Positions 1-6,518 of a stretch of DNA of 8,039 bases are shown piece by piece. Source of the DNA: PVC group bacterium (GTDB taxonomy: Bacteria; Verrucomicrobiota; Kiritimatiellia; SS1-B-03-39; UBA6053); contig PXDP01000116.1 in assembly GCA_003565035.1 (NCBI GenBank), positions 1 through 8,039 of the forward strand, written 5' to 3'. Both the position numbers and the translations under genes were made by a program. Each line of letters starts with the position of its first letter. Within the stretch, counting starts at the first letter, position 1. The notes under the pieces were generated by a model. That model was not told the origin of the DNA, made no database searches, and saw only the letters and a program-made list of their open reading frames with translations.

Positions 1-1125
1 CTGGTGCTCGGGGTGCCTCTGGCCCTGTTTGACTATCAATTGGTGCTGGAAAACGTGTTTGTCGGTCTGGATAATTTCGCGACCGTTCTCTACGATGTCC
101 GCTTCTGGTCCTCGCTTGGCAACACCTTTTACTATGTGCTGCTGGTGGTGGGGCTGGGCTTCTGGCCGCCGATTCTCCTCGCCATTCTCCTCGATGAGGT
201 GCCCACCCAGGGTCTGAAGTATTTCTTCCGAACCATCTTCTATCTCCCCACCGTCGTTAGCGGCATCATCATGGTCTTCCTCTGGCGCCAGTTCTACGAG
301 CCCTCCGAAAGCGGCTTCCTGAACCAAATCCTCATGCTTCTGAACAATCTGGGGCCCACGGGCGGCATGATGCTCAAGCTCTTCCTGCTGTCCTGCTGGC
401 TGATCCTGATCGGCTTCATCTTCCTCTCCGCCGTCAAACTCGAGGACCTCTCCCTGCCGGTTCGCGGCGCGGTGATGCTCTTCGCCCTGGCGCTGCTGGG
501 TGTCACGCTGGCACCCATCTGGCGGGCCTTCCAGGGGCCCGGCGAGCTGGTGATTGCCGCGCGGGGTCTCGATCCGGCCGCCGTCCAGGGCTGGCCCGGG
601 GTCCGCGCCTTCTTCGCGGATCTCTTCGGCCCCTTCCGGATCGAGCCCTTCGGATGGATCGAGGATCCGGGCATGGCCATGATCTGCGTGGTCATCCCCA
701 TGGTCTGGGCCTCCGCCGGCCCCGGCTGCATTATCTATCTCGCCGCTCTGAAAACCGTCCCCGAGGATCTGGTCGAAGCCGCGGTGATCGACGGTGCCGG
801 CCTCATCCAGCGGGTCAGCTACATCACCCTCCCCCGCATCAAATTCCTGATTCTCATTCAGTTGATGGGCGCGGCCATCGGCGCCTTCAAGGGCGGAACC
901 GACTTCATCATGGTGATGACCGGCGGCGGCCCCAGCGGCGCCACCCGGACCCTGGGCCTGGATATTTTCCAGCGCGCCTGGATGGAGCTGAAGTTCAGCG
1001 AGGGCGCGGCCATGGGCTGGGTTCTCGGCGCGATTGTCATCGTCATGACCTGCCAGCAGCTTCTGCGCATGTCCCGCGCCACCTTCACTTCCGCCGCAAC
1101 CGCCGATCCCGGCAAAAAGGACTGA
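1..1125 (+). CDS. Sugar ABC transporter permease, MalF/UgpA type (5' partial)
   Basis: Inner-membrane permease subunit of a binding-protein-dependent carbohydrate importer. The frame is open at the window edge. The GTG at position 4 is probably internal, because the family's cytoplasmic N-terminus and most of the first helix are missing; the visible protein begins near the conserved 'GLDNF' segment (residues 21-25, counted from that GTG). Family marks: 'TIFYLPTVVSG' (77-87), an EAA loop reading EAAVIDGAG (258-266) followed by 'ITLPRI', which contacts the ATPase, and 'TGGGPSGATRTL' (307-318). Between 'FLNQIL' (105-110) and 'WIEDP' (218-222) lie about 105 residues longer than usual, with two hydrophobic stretches (about 124-142 and 153-171) that may be extra membrane helices. 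It ends 30 bases before the partner permease, so the two are probably co-transcribed. No binding protein or ATPase is in view and the substrate cannot be read from sequence. Confidence 0.9.
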   Translation: MVLGVPLALFDYQLVLENVFVGLDNFATVLYDVRFWSSLGNTFYYVLLVVGLGFWPPILLAILLDEVPTQGLKYFFRTIFYLPTVVSGIIMVFLWRQFYEPSESGFLNQILMLLNNLGPTGGMMLKLFLLSCWLILIGFIFLSAVKLEDLSLPVRGAVMLFALALLGVTLAPIWRAFQGPGELVIAARGLDPAAVQGWPGVRAFFADLFGPFRIEPFGWIEDPGMAMICVVIPMVWASAGPGCIIYLAALKTVPEDLVEAAVIDGAGLIQRVSYITLPRIKFLILIQLMGAAIGAFKGGTDFIMVMTGGGPSGATRTLGLDIFQRAWMELKFSEGAAMGWVLGAIVIVMTCQQLLRMSRATFTSAATADPGKKD

Positions 1126-1155
1126 TTCCTTCACCCTCTTCCATAGGAAACGTTT

Positions 1156-3027
1156 ATGCCTATTCTGACAAATGTTGAAAAAAAGAGCTTCAAGGGACGC
1201 TTTTTCCTGACAATGGTGACCCTGCTGCTGACCCTGGGTGGAATTACCATGGTCTATCCCTTCCTGCTGATGTTCTCCGGCGCCATGCGAAGCGATATGG
1301 ATTCCGCCGACATGCAGGTCCGTCCCGCCTTCCTCCGCGATGACGTTCAGCTTGTGCGCAAGTTCCTCGAAACCAAGTACAACTACAACTCCCAGTCGAT
1401 GAACATTTTCCGGCAGGGCGTGGATTTCAATTTCCGCGACGCCCATGTGGACCTGGCGTATTCCGCCGCCGCCGCCGCGGATCTGGAGACCTTCATGAAT
1501 CAGCCCGGCCTCCCGGATCACTGGCAGGCCCTCGGAGGAACCGCCCTGGTCCAGAGCATCGCCTGTCTGAACCATGAATTGCTGATCGCCGAACTGCGTT
1601 CGCGCTTCGATGACAATCTGGACGCATTCATTGCCGAACAGGGCGTGCCCGTCCCCTCCTGGTGGACGGTACATGTTCCCATGGGCAATCCGGCATCGGT
1701 CCGCCCCGCCCTGCCCGGCGGTCCCCTTCTGGAAAGCTACCTGTCCCTGATGCGCACCCTTCCCGCCGCCGAACGCTCCCTGGTCAACCTCTCCGGCTGG
1801 TTTTTGCACAACACCGTGCTCCCCGCCTTCGGTCTGATGAATCTGGACGGCCTCAACGAGGCCTGGGATCTCTCCCTCGACTCCATTCAGGACCTGCGGC
1901 TTCCTTCGCGTGTTCCCAAACCTCCCGCCTTCCGGGCCGCCTGGCTTGAGTTTGTGAACGAGTCCCTGCATGTTTCCTATATCCGCTCCGACGCCACGGA
2001 CGGGGATTACCGCGAGTTTCTCCGCAACCGATTTTCGGGAATAGCCGAACTCCGCCGCTACTGGCGGGATCTGGAGGCGGACTCCTTCGAGGCGATCCGT
2101 CTTCCGGCGGATACGGAGTGGATCGAAGCCTCCCAGGCGGGGCTGTACCGTGAATTCCTCCAGGCCCTCCCCCCGGAATCCCTGCGGCTGGTCGGTCCCG
2201 AATTCGCCTGGCGCAATTTTCTGCGGGAAACCTACGGAACCCCCGAAGCGGCCGCCGCCGCCCACGGAATCACCGCCCGGGATTGGGACGCGTTTGCCCC
2301 GCCCATCGCTGATTTGGAGACCGCTTACGTTCTCGGCCAAACCCGGACCCTGCGCTGGCGCTACGCCACCCGCAATTTCCGCATCGTAACCCGTCAGATG
2401 TTTGTGCAGGGCCGTCCCTTTGTCAACACCATCATTTACGTCAGCATGGCCCTGATTTTGTCGCTCACCCTCCAGCCGCTCGGCGCGTACGCCCTGTCGC
2501 GCTTCGCCCCGCCGGGAACCTGGAAGATGATCTTCATCCTCGTCGCCACCATGGCCTTCCCCCCCATGGTCGGCCTCATCCCCAAATTCCTGGTCATTCA
2601 GGGGCTCGGACTGCTCAACACCTACATCGCCCTGATTTTACCGCTGATGGTCAACGGAATGCTTATTTTCCTTCTCAAGGGATTCTTTGACTCCATTCCC
2701 AAGGACCTCTACGAGGCGGCGATGATCGACGGCGCCAGCGAGTGGCGGATTTTCTGGCAGATCACCATGTCCATGAGCAAACCGATTCTGGCGGTGGTGG
2801 CCCTCAACACCTTCTCTTCCGCCTGGATGGCGTTTATGTATCCTCTTATCGTCTGTCCGGCGGAGGAGATGCACGTGCTGGCCGTCTGGCTGCAGCAGTT
2901 CCAGCTCAACGCCCCCGGAACCGCGGTCTTCGCCTCCATCATCCTCGCCAGTATTCCCTCCCTGGTCATCTTCATGTTCGCCCAGCGCACCATCATGCGC
3001 GGTATCGCGGTTCCCTCGGAGAAATAA
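1156..3027 (+). CDS. Sugar ABC transporter permease, MalG/UgpE type, with large repeat-containing insertion
   Basis: Second membrane subunit of the importer. At 623 residues it is about twice the usual MalG-type length of 270-300. The ATG at 1156 follows an AGGAAA ribosome binding site at 1145-1150. Helix 1 is about residues 16-40. The rest of the ordinary permease resumes near residue 418: 'NTIIYVSMAL', 'GAYALSRF' (443-450), 'AFPPMVGLIPKF', an EAA loop 'YEAAMIDGAS' (519-528), and C-terminal helices to 'GIAVPSEK'. Residues about 45-415 are an insertion in the first extracytoplasmic loop. It holds degenerate repeats of the form FLR-x-x-(Y/F)-…-LN-x-AW-…-LP, seen near 67-97, 144-175, 215-250, 285-317 and 352-383. 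They resemble a segment of GH42-type beta-galactosidases, but no catalytic domain is evident. The insertion may meet a binding protein or polysaccharide outside the membrane (inference). The permease assignment is firm; the insertion's role is unknown. Confidence 0.92.
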   Translation: MPILTNVEKKSFKGRFFLTMVTLLLTLGGITMVYPFLLMFSGAMRSDMDSADMQVRPAFLRDDVQLVRKFLETKYNYNSQSMNIFRQGVDFNFRDAHVDLAYSAAAAADLETFMNQPGLPDHWQALGGTALVQSIACLNHELLIAELRSRFDDNLDAFIAEQGVPVPSWWTVHVPMGNPASVRPALPGGPLLESYLSLMRTLPAAERSLVNLSGWFLHNTVLPAFGLMNLDGLNEAWDLSLDSIQDLRLPSRVPKPPAFRAAWLEFVNESLHVSYIRSDATDGDYREFLRNRFSGIAELRRYWRDLEADSFEAIRLPADTEWIEASQAGLYREFLQALPPESLRLVGPEFAWRNFLRETYGTPEAAAAAHGITARDWDAFAPPIADLETAYVLGQTRTLRWRYATRNFRIVTRQMFVQGRPFVNTIIYVSMALILSLTLQPLGAYALSRFAPPGTWKMIFILVATMAFPPMVGLIPKFLVIQGLGLLNTYIALILPLMVNGMLIFLLKGFFDSIPKDLYEAAMIDGASEWRIFWQITMSMSKPILAVVALNTFSSAWMAFMYPLIVCPAEEMHVLAVWLQQFQLNAPGTAVFASIILASIPSLVIFMFAQRTIMRGIAVPSEK

Positions 3028-3034
3028 AGGGACA

Positions 3035-3062
3035 TTTCCGGAAAGGCCGGGTTCTGTCCGGC
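3035..3062. promoter_or_regulatory. Small palindrome and short stem between permease and regulator
   Basis: The 63-base gap between the permease stop and the AraC start holds a perfect 10-base palindrome TTTCCGGAAA (3035-3044). Just after it is a 5-bp inverted repeat GCCGG/CCGGC (3046-3050 and 3058-3062) with a 7-base loop. There is no T-run after the stem, so it is not a convincing intrinsic terminator. The palindrome could be an operator for the regulator or merely chance; nothing else in the gap supports a promoter. Confidence 0.2.
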
Positions 3063-3090
3063 ACACACGGCAGAGAGGCTGGAACATGAT

Positions 3091-4011
3091 ATGAGCGATT
3101 CAGCCCATCTGCTGGAGGACCTGCATATCCGGGATCCTTACGACGGATTCATTTTCAAAGCGGAAACCGTGCGGAATCCGCCGATCTTAAAGCCGCACCG
3201 CCATCTGGAGCTGGAACTGAACTTGGTCGTGGGCGGTTAAATCCGCTATGTGGTGGACAACAGGCGGTATCACTTCTCCGCGGGCAGCCTGATCTGGATT
3301 TTCCCGGGTCAGGTGCACCAGTTGGTGGACCGGTCCCCGGAGGCGGCGTATTATGTAACCGTGTTCCGTCCCGACCGGATACGGGATTTGCACGCGTCTG
3401 GACAATACCGGGGCATGCTGGAGGCGTTTTCGCCGACGGAAGGCCTCCTGTCGCTGCGTCCCTCTTCAGGACAGTTTCAGATGCTCCGGCAGACCATGGC
3501 GGAGCTTTGCGCCTGGGGGAATGGACCCGGATCTGCTCAACCGGGAGGCGACTTTGGCTTGACGCCGGGCTTTCGGTTTGAACACAGTGATCCGGCGGGT
3601 TTGAATGCGGGTCTGCGGCACCTCGGCCTTTGTGCCTGGCGGATCACAGAGGAAAACAAACAGGAGGAGCCTGTTCCGCCCCTGCATCCGGCGGTGCTCA
3701 TGGCTCTGGAACACATCCGGACCTCCGATCCCCCGCGCCGCCTTCCCGAACTCGCGCGATGCTGCGGCATCACCGCCCCCACTCTCAGCCGCCTGTTCCG
3801 TAATGAAATGGGAATTTCCCTCAACCGGTATCGGAATTCGGTGATGCTGACGCGGTTCATGGAACACATGTCGCGGGGCAGACCCACGATGCTGGAGTCC
3901 GTCTATGCTGCCGGTTTCGGCAGCTACGCGCAATTCCACCGCGTGTTCCGGGAGGCCTACGGGAAAGGGCCGCGCGAGACACTGAATGCCGATCTGAAGA
4001 ACAACACCTGA
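3091..4011 (+). pseudogene. AraC-family transcriptional regulator interrupted by in-frame TAA
   Basis: Sugar-responsive activator of the AraC/XylS family, about 306 residues if read through. The chosen start is ATG 3091, 12 bases after AGAGAGG; an ATG five bases earlier stops after two codons. Codons 1-49 encode the start of a cupin sensor domain, with 'HRHLELELNL' typical of the family, ending 'VVGG'. Codon 50 (3238-3240) is TAA. The same frame then continues at once with 'IRYVVDNRRYHFSAG', the expected next beta strands, so the stop sits inside a conserved domain and is not a gene boundary. The rest, including the DNA-binding domain, is open to TGA 4009-4011. As written, a cell would make a 49-residue fragment. 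A sense codon one base from TAA, such as CAA, GAA or AAA, is the likely original. A sequencing error is equally possible. It lies between importer and oxygenase, which fits a local regulator. Confidence 0.8.
3250..4011 (+). CDS. Downstream open part of the AraC regulator (rest of cupin plus HTH domain)
   Basis: This is the 253-residue frame left after the TAA, counted from GTG 3250; it belongs to the interrupted gene above and may not be made on its own. Residues 1-60 complete the cupin fold ('FSAGSLIWIFPGQVHQLVDRSP'-like strand pattern). The C-terminal ~105 residues are a double helix-turn-helix of AraC type. The first HTH spans 'LPELARCCGITAPTLSRLF' and the second 'MLESVYAAGFGSYAQFHRV', followed by the family's 'FREAYGKGPRE' ending. 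If translation did restart at GTG 3250 or 3253, the product would have a DNA-binding domain but a damaged sensor. I see no ribosome binding site in front of it, so restart looks unlikely. Confidence 0.7.
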   Translation: MVDNRRYHFSAGSLIWIFPGQVHQLVDRSPEAAYYVTVFRPDRIRDLHASGQYRGMLEAFSPTEGLLSLRPSSGQFQMLRQTMAELCAWGNGPGSAQPGGDFGLTPGFRFEHSDPAGLNAGLRHLGLCAWRITEENKQEEPVPPLHPAVLMALEHIRTSDPPRRLPELARCCGITAPTLSRLFRNEMGISLNRYRNSVMLTRFMEHMSRGRPTMLESVYAAGFGSYAQFHRVFREAYGKGPRETLNADLKNNT

Positions 4012-4015
4012 ACAG

Positions 4016-4080
4016 AATAAAATATGAGATGTTTATATGCGGATCCGAGAAGATTTCCCCGTCCGCATCGGCTAGTATAC
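4016..4080 (+). repeat. 65-bp leader repeat, copy 1 (upstream of hydroxylase fusion)
   Basis: Matches 6400-6464 at 60 of 65 positions at a constant offset of 2384; differences are at 4030, 4039, 4045, 4062 and 4065. It is AT-rich at its left end, unlike the surrounding genes. It holds a perfect palindrome CGGATCCG (4040-4047), a 7-bp inverted repeat (4037-4043 with 4062-4068), and ends GGCTAGTATAC. It starts 5 bases after the AraC stop and ends 28 bases before the next ATG, so it probably carries the promoter and/or operator of the hydroxylase gene. A TAGTAT at 4073-4078 is -10-like, but no good -35 is seen. Similarity to copy 2 continues more weakly to the start codon. Confidence 0.85.
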
Positions 4081-4096
4081 GCGAAACCAATCCAAA

Positions 4097-4102
4097 AAGG
4101 AG
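4097..4102 (+). promoter_or_regulatory. Ribosome binding site AAGGAG for the hydroxylase fusion
   Basis: AAGGAG lies 6 bases before ATG 4109 and fixes that start. The corresponding place in the second leader copy reads AAGGGG. Confidence 0.75.
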
Positions 4103-4108
4103 TTTGCT

Positions 4109-4654
4109 ATGGCCGATATCATGGAACACGAATCCAACGCGGTGCTGCCGCCGCCGAAACATCTGGACTACAGTCTGGTGGGCGAACATTCCCGCCGGGC
4201 GATCGAACTGGGGCTGGCGGAGGCGGACTGGTATCAGTGTCCCGTCCCCCGCGCCACCCTGCGGAATCTGCTGGAGCGGCGGAACGGACCCGCCCTCCGC
4301 GACAGCCTGATCTGGTTCGGACTGATCTTCGGCCTCGCGGCCGCAACTGTTCTGCTCTGGGGATCGCCCTGGGCCGCACTGCCCTATCTCGGCTACGCGG
4401 CGCTCTATGCCTCCACCTCCGACTCGCGCTGGCACGAGTCCAGTCACGGCACCGCCTTTAAAACCGACTGGATGAACAACACCCTCTACGAAATCGCCTC
4501 CTTCATGGTCATGCGCGAATCCACAGTCTGGCGCTGGAGCCACACCCGCCACCACAGTGACACCATCATTGTCGGCCGTGATCCGGAAATCGCGGTGCCG
4601 CGTCCCCCGGATCTGAAAACCCTGGCGATGAAATTTTTCGGGCTGACCGGCTAG
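4109..4654 (+). CDS. N-terminal half of MocD-like membrane hydroxylase (ends at TAG)
   Basis: The 181 residues before the TAG. Hydrophobic segments lie at about 65-85 and 87-101. The first histidine box is in 'WHESSHGT' (H109 and H113, HExxH) and the second in 'HTRHHSDT' (H145, H148, H149), both ligands of the di-iron centre in the integral-membrane desaturase/hydroxylase superfamily. The 'SRWHESSHGTAFKT' form resembles MocD and related hydroxylases more than plain acyl-lipid desaturases. The third histidine box needed for activity lies after the stop. The first residues (about 1-50) are a soluble lead-in, with 'EADWYQCPVPR' a common family feature. Confidence 0.8.
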   Translation: MADIMEHESNAVLPPPKHLDYSLVGEHSRRAIELGLAEADWYQCPVPRATLRNLLERRNGPALRDSLIWFGLIFGLAAATVLLWGSPWAALPYLGYAALYASTSDSRWHESSHGTAFKTDWMNNTLYEIASFMVMRESTVWRWSHTRHHSDTIIVGRDPEIAVPRPPDLKTLAMKFFGLTG

Positions 4655-4675
4655 CGGAAATATTTCAAACACATT

Positions 4676-6400
4676 GTGGTCCACAGTTTGGGGCGCATGA
4701 CCCCGGAAGAGAAAACCTACATTCCGGAAAGCGAATTCGGGAAGGTGTTTTTCCGGGCCCGTATTTATCTGGGCATCTATCTGGCGGTGATCGCGGCGGG
4801 GGTTCTGCTCCAGTCCTGGCTGCCACCGCTGCTGATCCTCATGCCCCATCTGTTCGGGAGCTGGCTGATGCCGGTGTACGGACTCACGCAACATGCGGGC
4901 CTCGCGGAAAACGTGCTCGATCACCGCCTGAACTGCCGCACGGTGTACATGTGCCGACTGAACCGCTTTCTCTACTGGAACATGAATTACCACGTCGAGC
5001 ATCACATGTTCCCGCTGGTTCCCTATCACCGGCTGCCGGAACTGCACGAGGCCATCAAAGATGACTGTCCCGACCCCTATCCGAGCCTCTGGAACGCCTG
5101 GAAGGAGATCCTTCCGGCGGTGATCCGCCAGGTGAAGGATCCCGCCTGGCATGTGAAGCGCAAACTGCCGCCGCCCAAAGCGCGCATCGAGGAGGGAACC
5201 TTTGCTTCCGACGCCCAGCCCGATCCCGAAGGCTGGCTGGAAATCTGCGCCGCCGCCGACCTCGCAAACGGGGATATCCTCCGCTTTGACCACGGCAAAA
5301 AAAACTTCGCCCTCTACCGCGATGCGAATGGGAAACTCTTCGCCACCGACGGCATGTGCACCCACGGCAACACCCATCTGGCCGACGGACTGATTGTCGG
5401 GGACATGATCGAGTGTCCCAAGCACAACGGCCGATTCAAACTCGAGGACGGCTCCCCCGCCCGCGCGCCCATTTGCCGCGGCCTGGCCACCTATCCCATC
5501 GAGGAGCGGGCCGGGCGCGTGTGGCTGAATCTGCTGAAGCCCGGCGGTGCCGGCGCCCGCGCGGAGCAGGTCCTCCGTTTGAAGGTCGCGGCCACGCGGA
5601 ATGTCTCCACTTTTATCCGCGAACTCACCCTGGAGGCGGACGAAGGCGAAACCCTGCCCGACTTCACCCCCGGCGACTACATGCAGCTCGACATCCCCGA
5701 CTACGTGCTGCTGCGGTTCAAGGATTTTGATATTCCCGAACCCTACCGCGCCGTCTGGGAACGGCAGCACGTTTTTAATCTGGAGGTCAGCAACCCCAAC
5801 CCCAAACGGAACAATTACTCCCTGGCCGGCCGCGTGCACGGCGACGGAAAACTCGTGTTCAACGTGCGGCTCGCCACGCCCCCGCCCGGTCAGGACTGTC
5901 CGCCGGGGGTGGGATCCGCCTATGTCTTCAGCCTCCGCCCCGGCGACAAGGTCACCGCCATCGGACCCTTCGGCGATTTCCACATCCGCCCCTCGCAAAA
6001 AGAAATGGTCTACATCGGCGGCGGCGCGGGCATGGGCCCCCTCCGCGCCCACATTGAACATCTCTTCGAGGACGAACACACCGCCCGGCAGGTCAGCTTC
6101 TGGTACGGCGCCCGCTCCCGCCAGGAGATCTACTATCAGGAATACTTCGAGTCCCTGGCGGCAACGAACGGGAACTTCCGTTTCGAACTCGCCCTCTCCG
6201 AGCCGCTGCCGGAGGACGAATGGACCGGACACGCGGGCTTCATTCATCACATTGTCGAAGAGCAGTTCCTGAAGGATCACCCCCACCCCGCCGCCCTCGA
6301 ATTCTATCTCTGCGGCCCGCCCATGATGATCAAAGCCTGCACCAAAATGCTCATGGAATACGGTGTCACCGCCGAGCAGATTGCCTATGATGAGTTTTAA
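4676..6400 (+). CDS. C-terminal part: rest of hydroxylase, Rieske domain, NqrF-like reductase
   Basis: Open frame after the TAG; 4676 is just the first GTG, without a clear ribosome binding site. Numbering follows the full frame. The hydroxylase continues with a membrane segment at about 219-255, 'TQHAGL' (H262) and the third histidine box 'NYHVEHHMF' (H295, H298, H299). The Rieske domain has CTH (C417, H419) and CPKH (C436, H439), the usual C-x-H…C-x-x-H cluster ligands. The reductase matches the FAD/NADH part of Na+-translocating NQR subunit F: 'VRLATPPPG', 'GPFGDF', the nucleotide loop 'GGGAGMGPLRAH' (637-648), 'FWYGARSRQE', 'DEWTGHAGFIH' and 'CGPPMM' (C735-M740). NqrF's own plant-type ferredoxin domain is absent, replaced by the Rieske domain. 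The flavin motif RxYS is altered to R-N-N-Y-S (567-571). Confidence 0.88.
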   Translation: MVHSLGRMTPEEKTYIPESEFGKVFFRARIYLGIYLAVIAAGVLLQSWLPPLLILMPHLFGSWLMPVYGLTQHAGLAENVLDHRLNCRTVYMCRLNRFLYWNMNYHVEHHMFPLVPYHRLPELHEAIKDDCPDPYPSLWNAWKEILPAVIRQVKDPAWHVKRKLPPPKARIEEGTFASDAQPDPEGWLEICAAADLANGDILRFDHGKKNFALYRDANGKLFATDGMCTHGNTHLADGLIVGDMIECPKHNGRFKLEDGSPARAPICRGLATYPIEERAGRVWLNLLKPGGAGARAEQVLRLKVAATRNVSTFIRELTLEADEGETLPDFTPGDYMQLDIPDYVLLRFKDFDIPEPYRAVWERQHVFNLEVSNPNPKRNNYSLAGRVHGDGKLVFNVRLATPPPGQDCPPGVGSAYVFSLRPGDKVTAIGPFGDFHIRPSQKEMVYIGGGAGMGPLRAHIEHLFEDEHTARQVSFWYGARSRQEIYYQEYFESLAATNGNFRFELALSEPLPEDEWTGHAGFIHHIVEEQFLKDHPHPAALEFYLCGPPMMIKACTKMLMEYGVTAEQIAYDEF

Positions 6401-6464
6401 ATAAAATATGAGAGGTTTATATACGGATTCGAGAAGATTTCCCCGCCCACATCGGCTAGTATAC
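6400..6464 (+). repeat. 65-bp leader repeat, copy 2 (upstream of URO-D-like gene)
   Basis: Second copy of the 4016-4080 element; its first base is the last base of the hydroxylase stop codon. Five substitutions separate the copies (four transitions, one transversion). The CGGATCCG palindrome of copy 1 is CGGATTCG here (6424-6431), and the end GGCTAGTATAC is unchanged. Position just upstream of the next gene mirrors copy 1, which supports a control role and shared regulation of the two genes. I saw no third copy in this window. Confidence 0.85.
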
Positions 6465-6479
6465 ACAGAACAACCCCAT

Positions 6480-6494
6480 AAGGGGTTTCCTGCG
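6480..6494 (+). promoter_or_regulatory. Ribosome binding site AAGGGG of copy 2, facing a GCG in place of a start codon
   Basis: AAGGGG (6480-6485) lies in the same place as the AAGGAG of copy 1. Aligning the two leaders through 'GTTT-CT' puts ATG GCC of copy 1 opposite GCG GCC here (6492-6497). That GCG is in frame with the URO-D-like gene, so a GTG start may have been lost by one T to C change. The next in-frame start is ATG 6519. Confidence 0.45.
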
Positions 6495-6518
6495 GCCAAA
6501 TCAAACCGAGTCTACACC

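Larger units (their letters stand above)
4109..6400 (+). pseudogene. MocD-like hydroxylase / Rieske / NqrF-like reductase fusion with in-frame TAG
   Basis: One frame of 763 codons, interrupted only by TAG at 4652-4654 (codon 182). Module order: membrane di-iron fatty-acid-desaturase/hydroxylase (about 60-340), Rieske [2Fe-2S] ferredoxin (about 375-475), FAD/NADH reductase (about 485-763). The whole electron path NADH to FAD to 2Fe-2S to di-iron centre to O2 would sit in one chain. MocD, MocE and MocF of rhizobial rhizopine catabolism play these roles as separate proteins, with a MocDEF-type oxidative demethylation as the closest known parallel; the substrate here is not known. The TAG separates histidine boxes that must share one active site, so each half alone should be inactive as an oxygenase. 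Flanking residues ('KFFGLTG' before, 'RKYFKHIV' after) join smoothly. A TGG or CAG to TAG change, read-through, or sequence error would explain it. TAG also ends the 7720 frame, so it is used as a stop. Confidence 0.85.

Noticed and set aside
3046..3062. Intrinsic terminator after the permease genes
   Set aside because: The stem is only 5 bp and no T-run follows.
4024..4080. Leader peptide MR-x-LY-x-D… encoded by both leader repeats (also at 6408)
   Set aside because: Differences fall on codon positions 1 and 3 about equally and change residues freely; the frames run on into different genes or frames, and no ribosome binding site precedes the ATG.
4652..4654. Pyrrolysine or general TAG reassignment
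   Set aside because: Another frame ends with TAG at 7720, the neighbouring lesions use TAA and TGA, and this family has no known pyrrolysine member.
3857..6499. 880-codon open frame on the - strand opposite the hydroxylase fusion
   Set aside because: It is antisense to a clearly recognisable protein in GC-rich DNA, has low-complexity G/A/V-rich content and no recognisable domain; such frames arise from codon bias.
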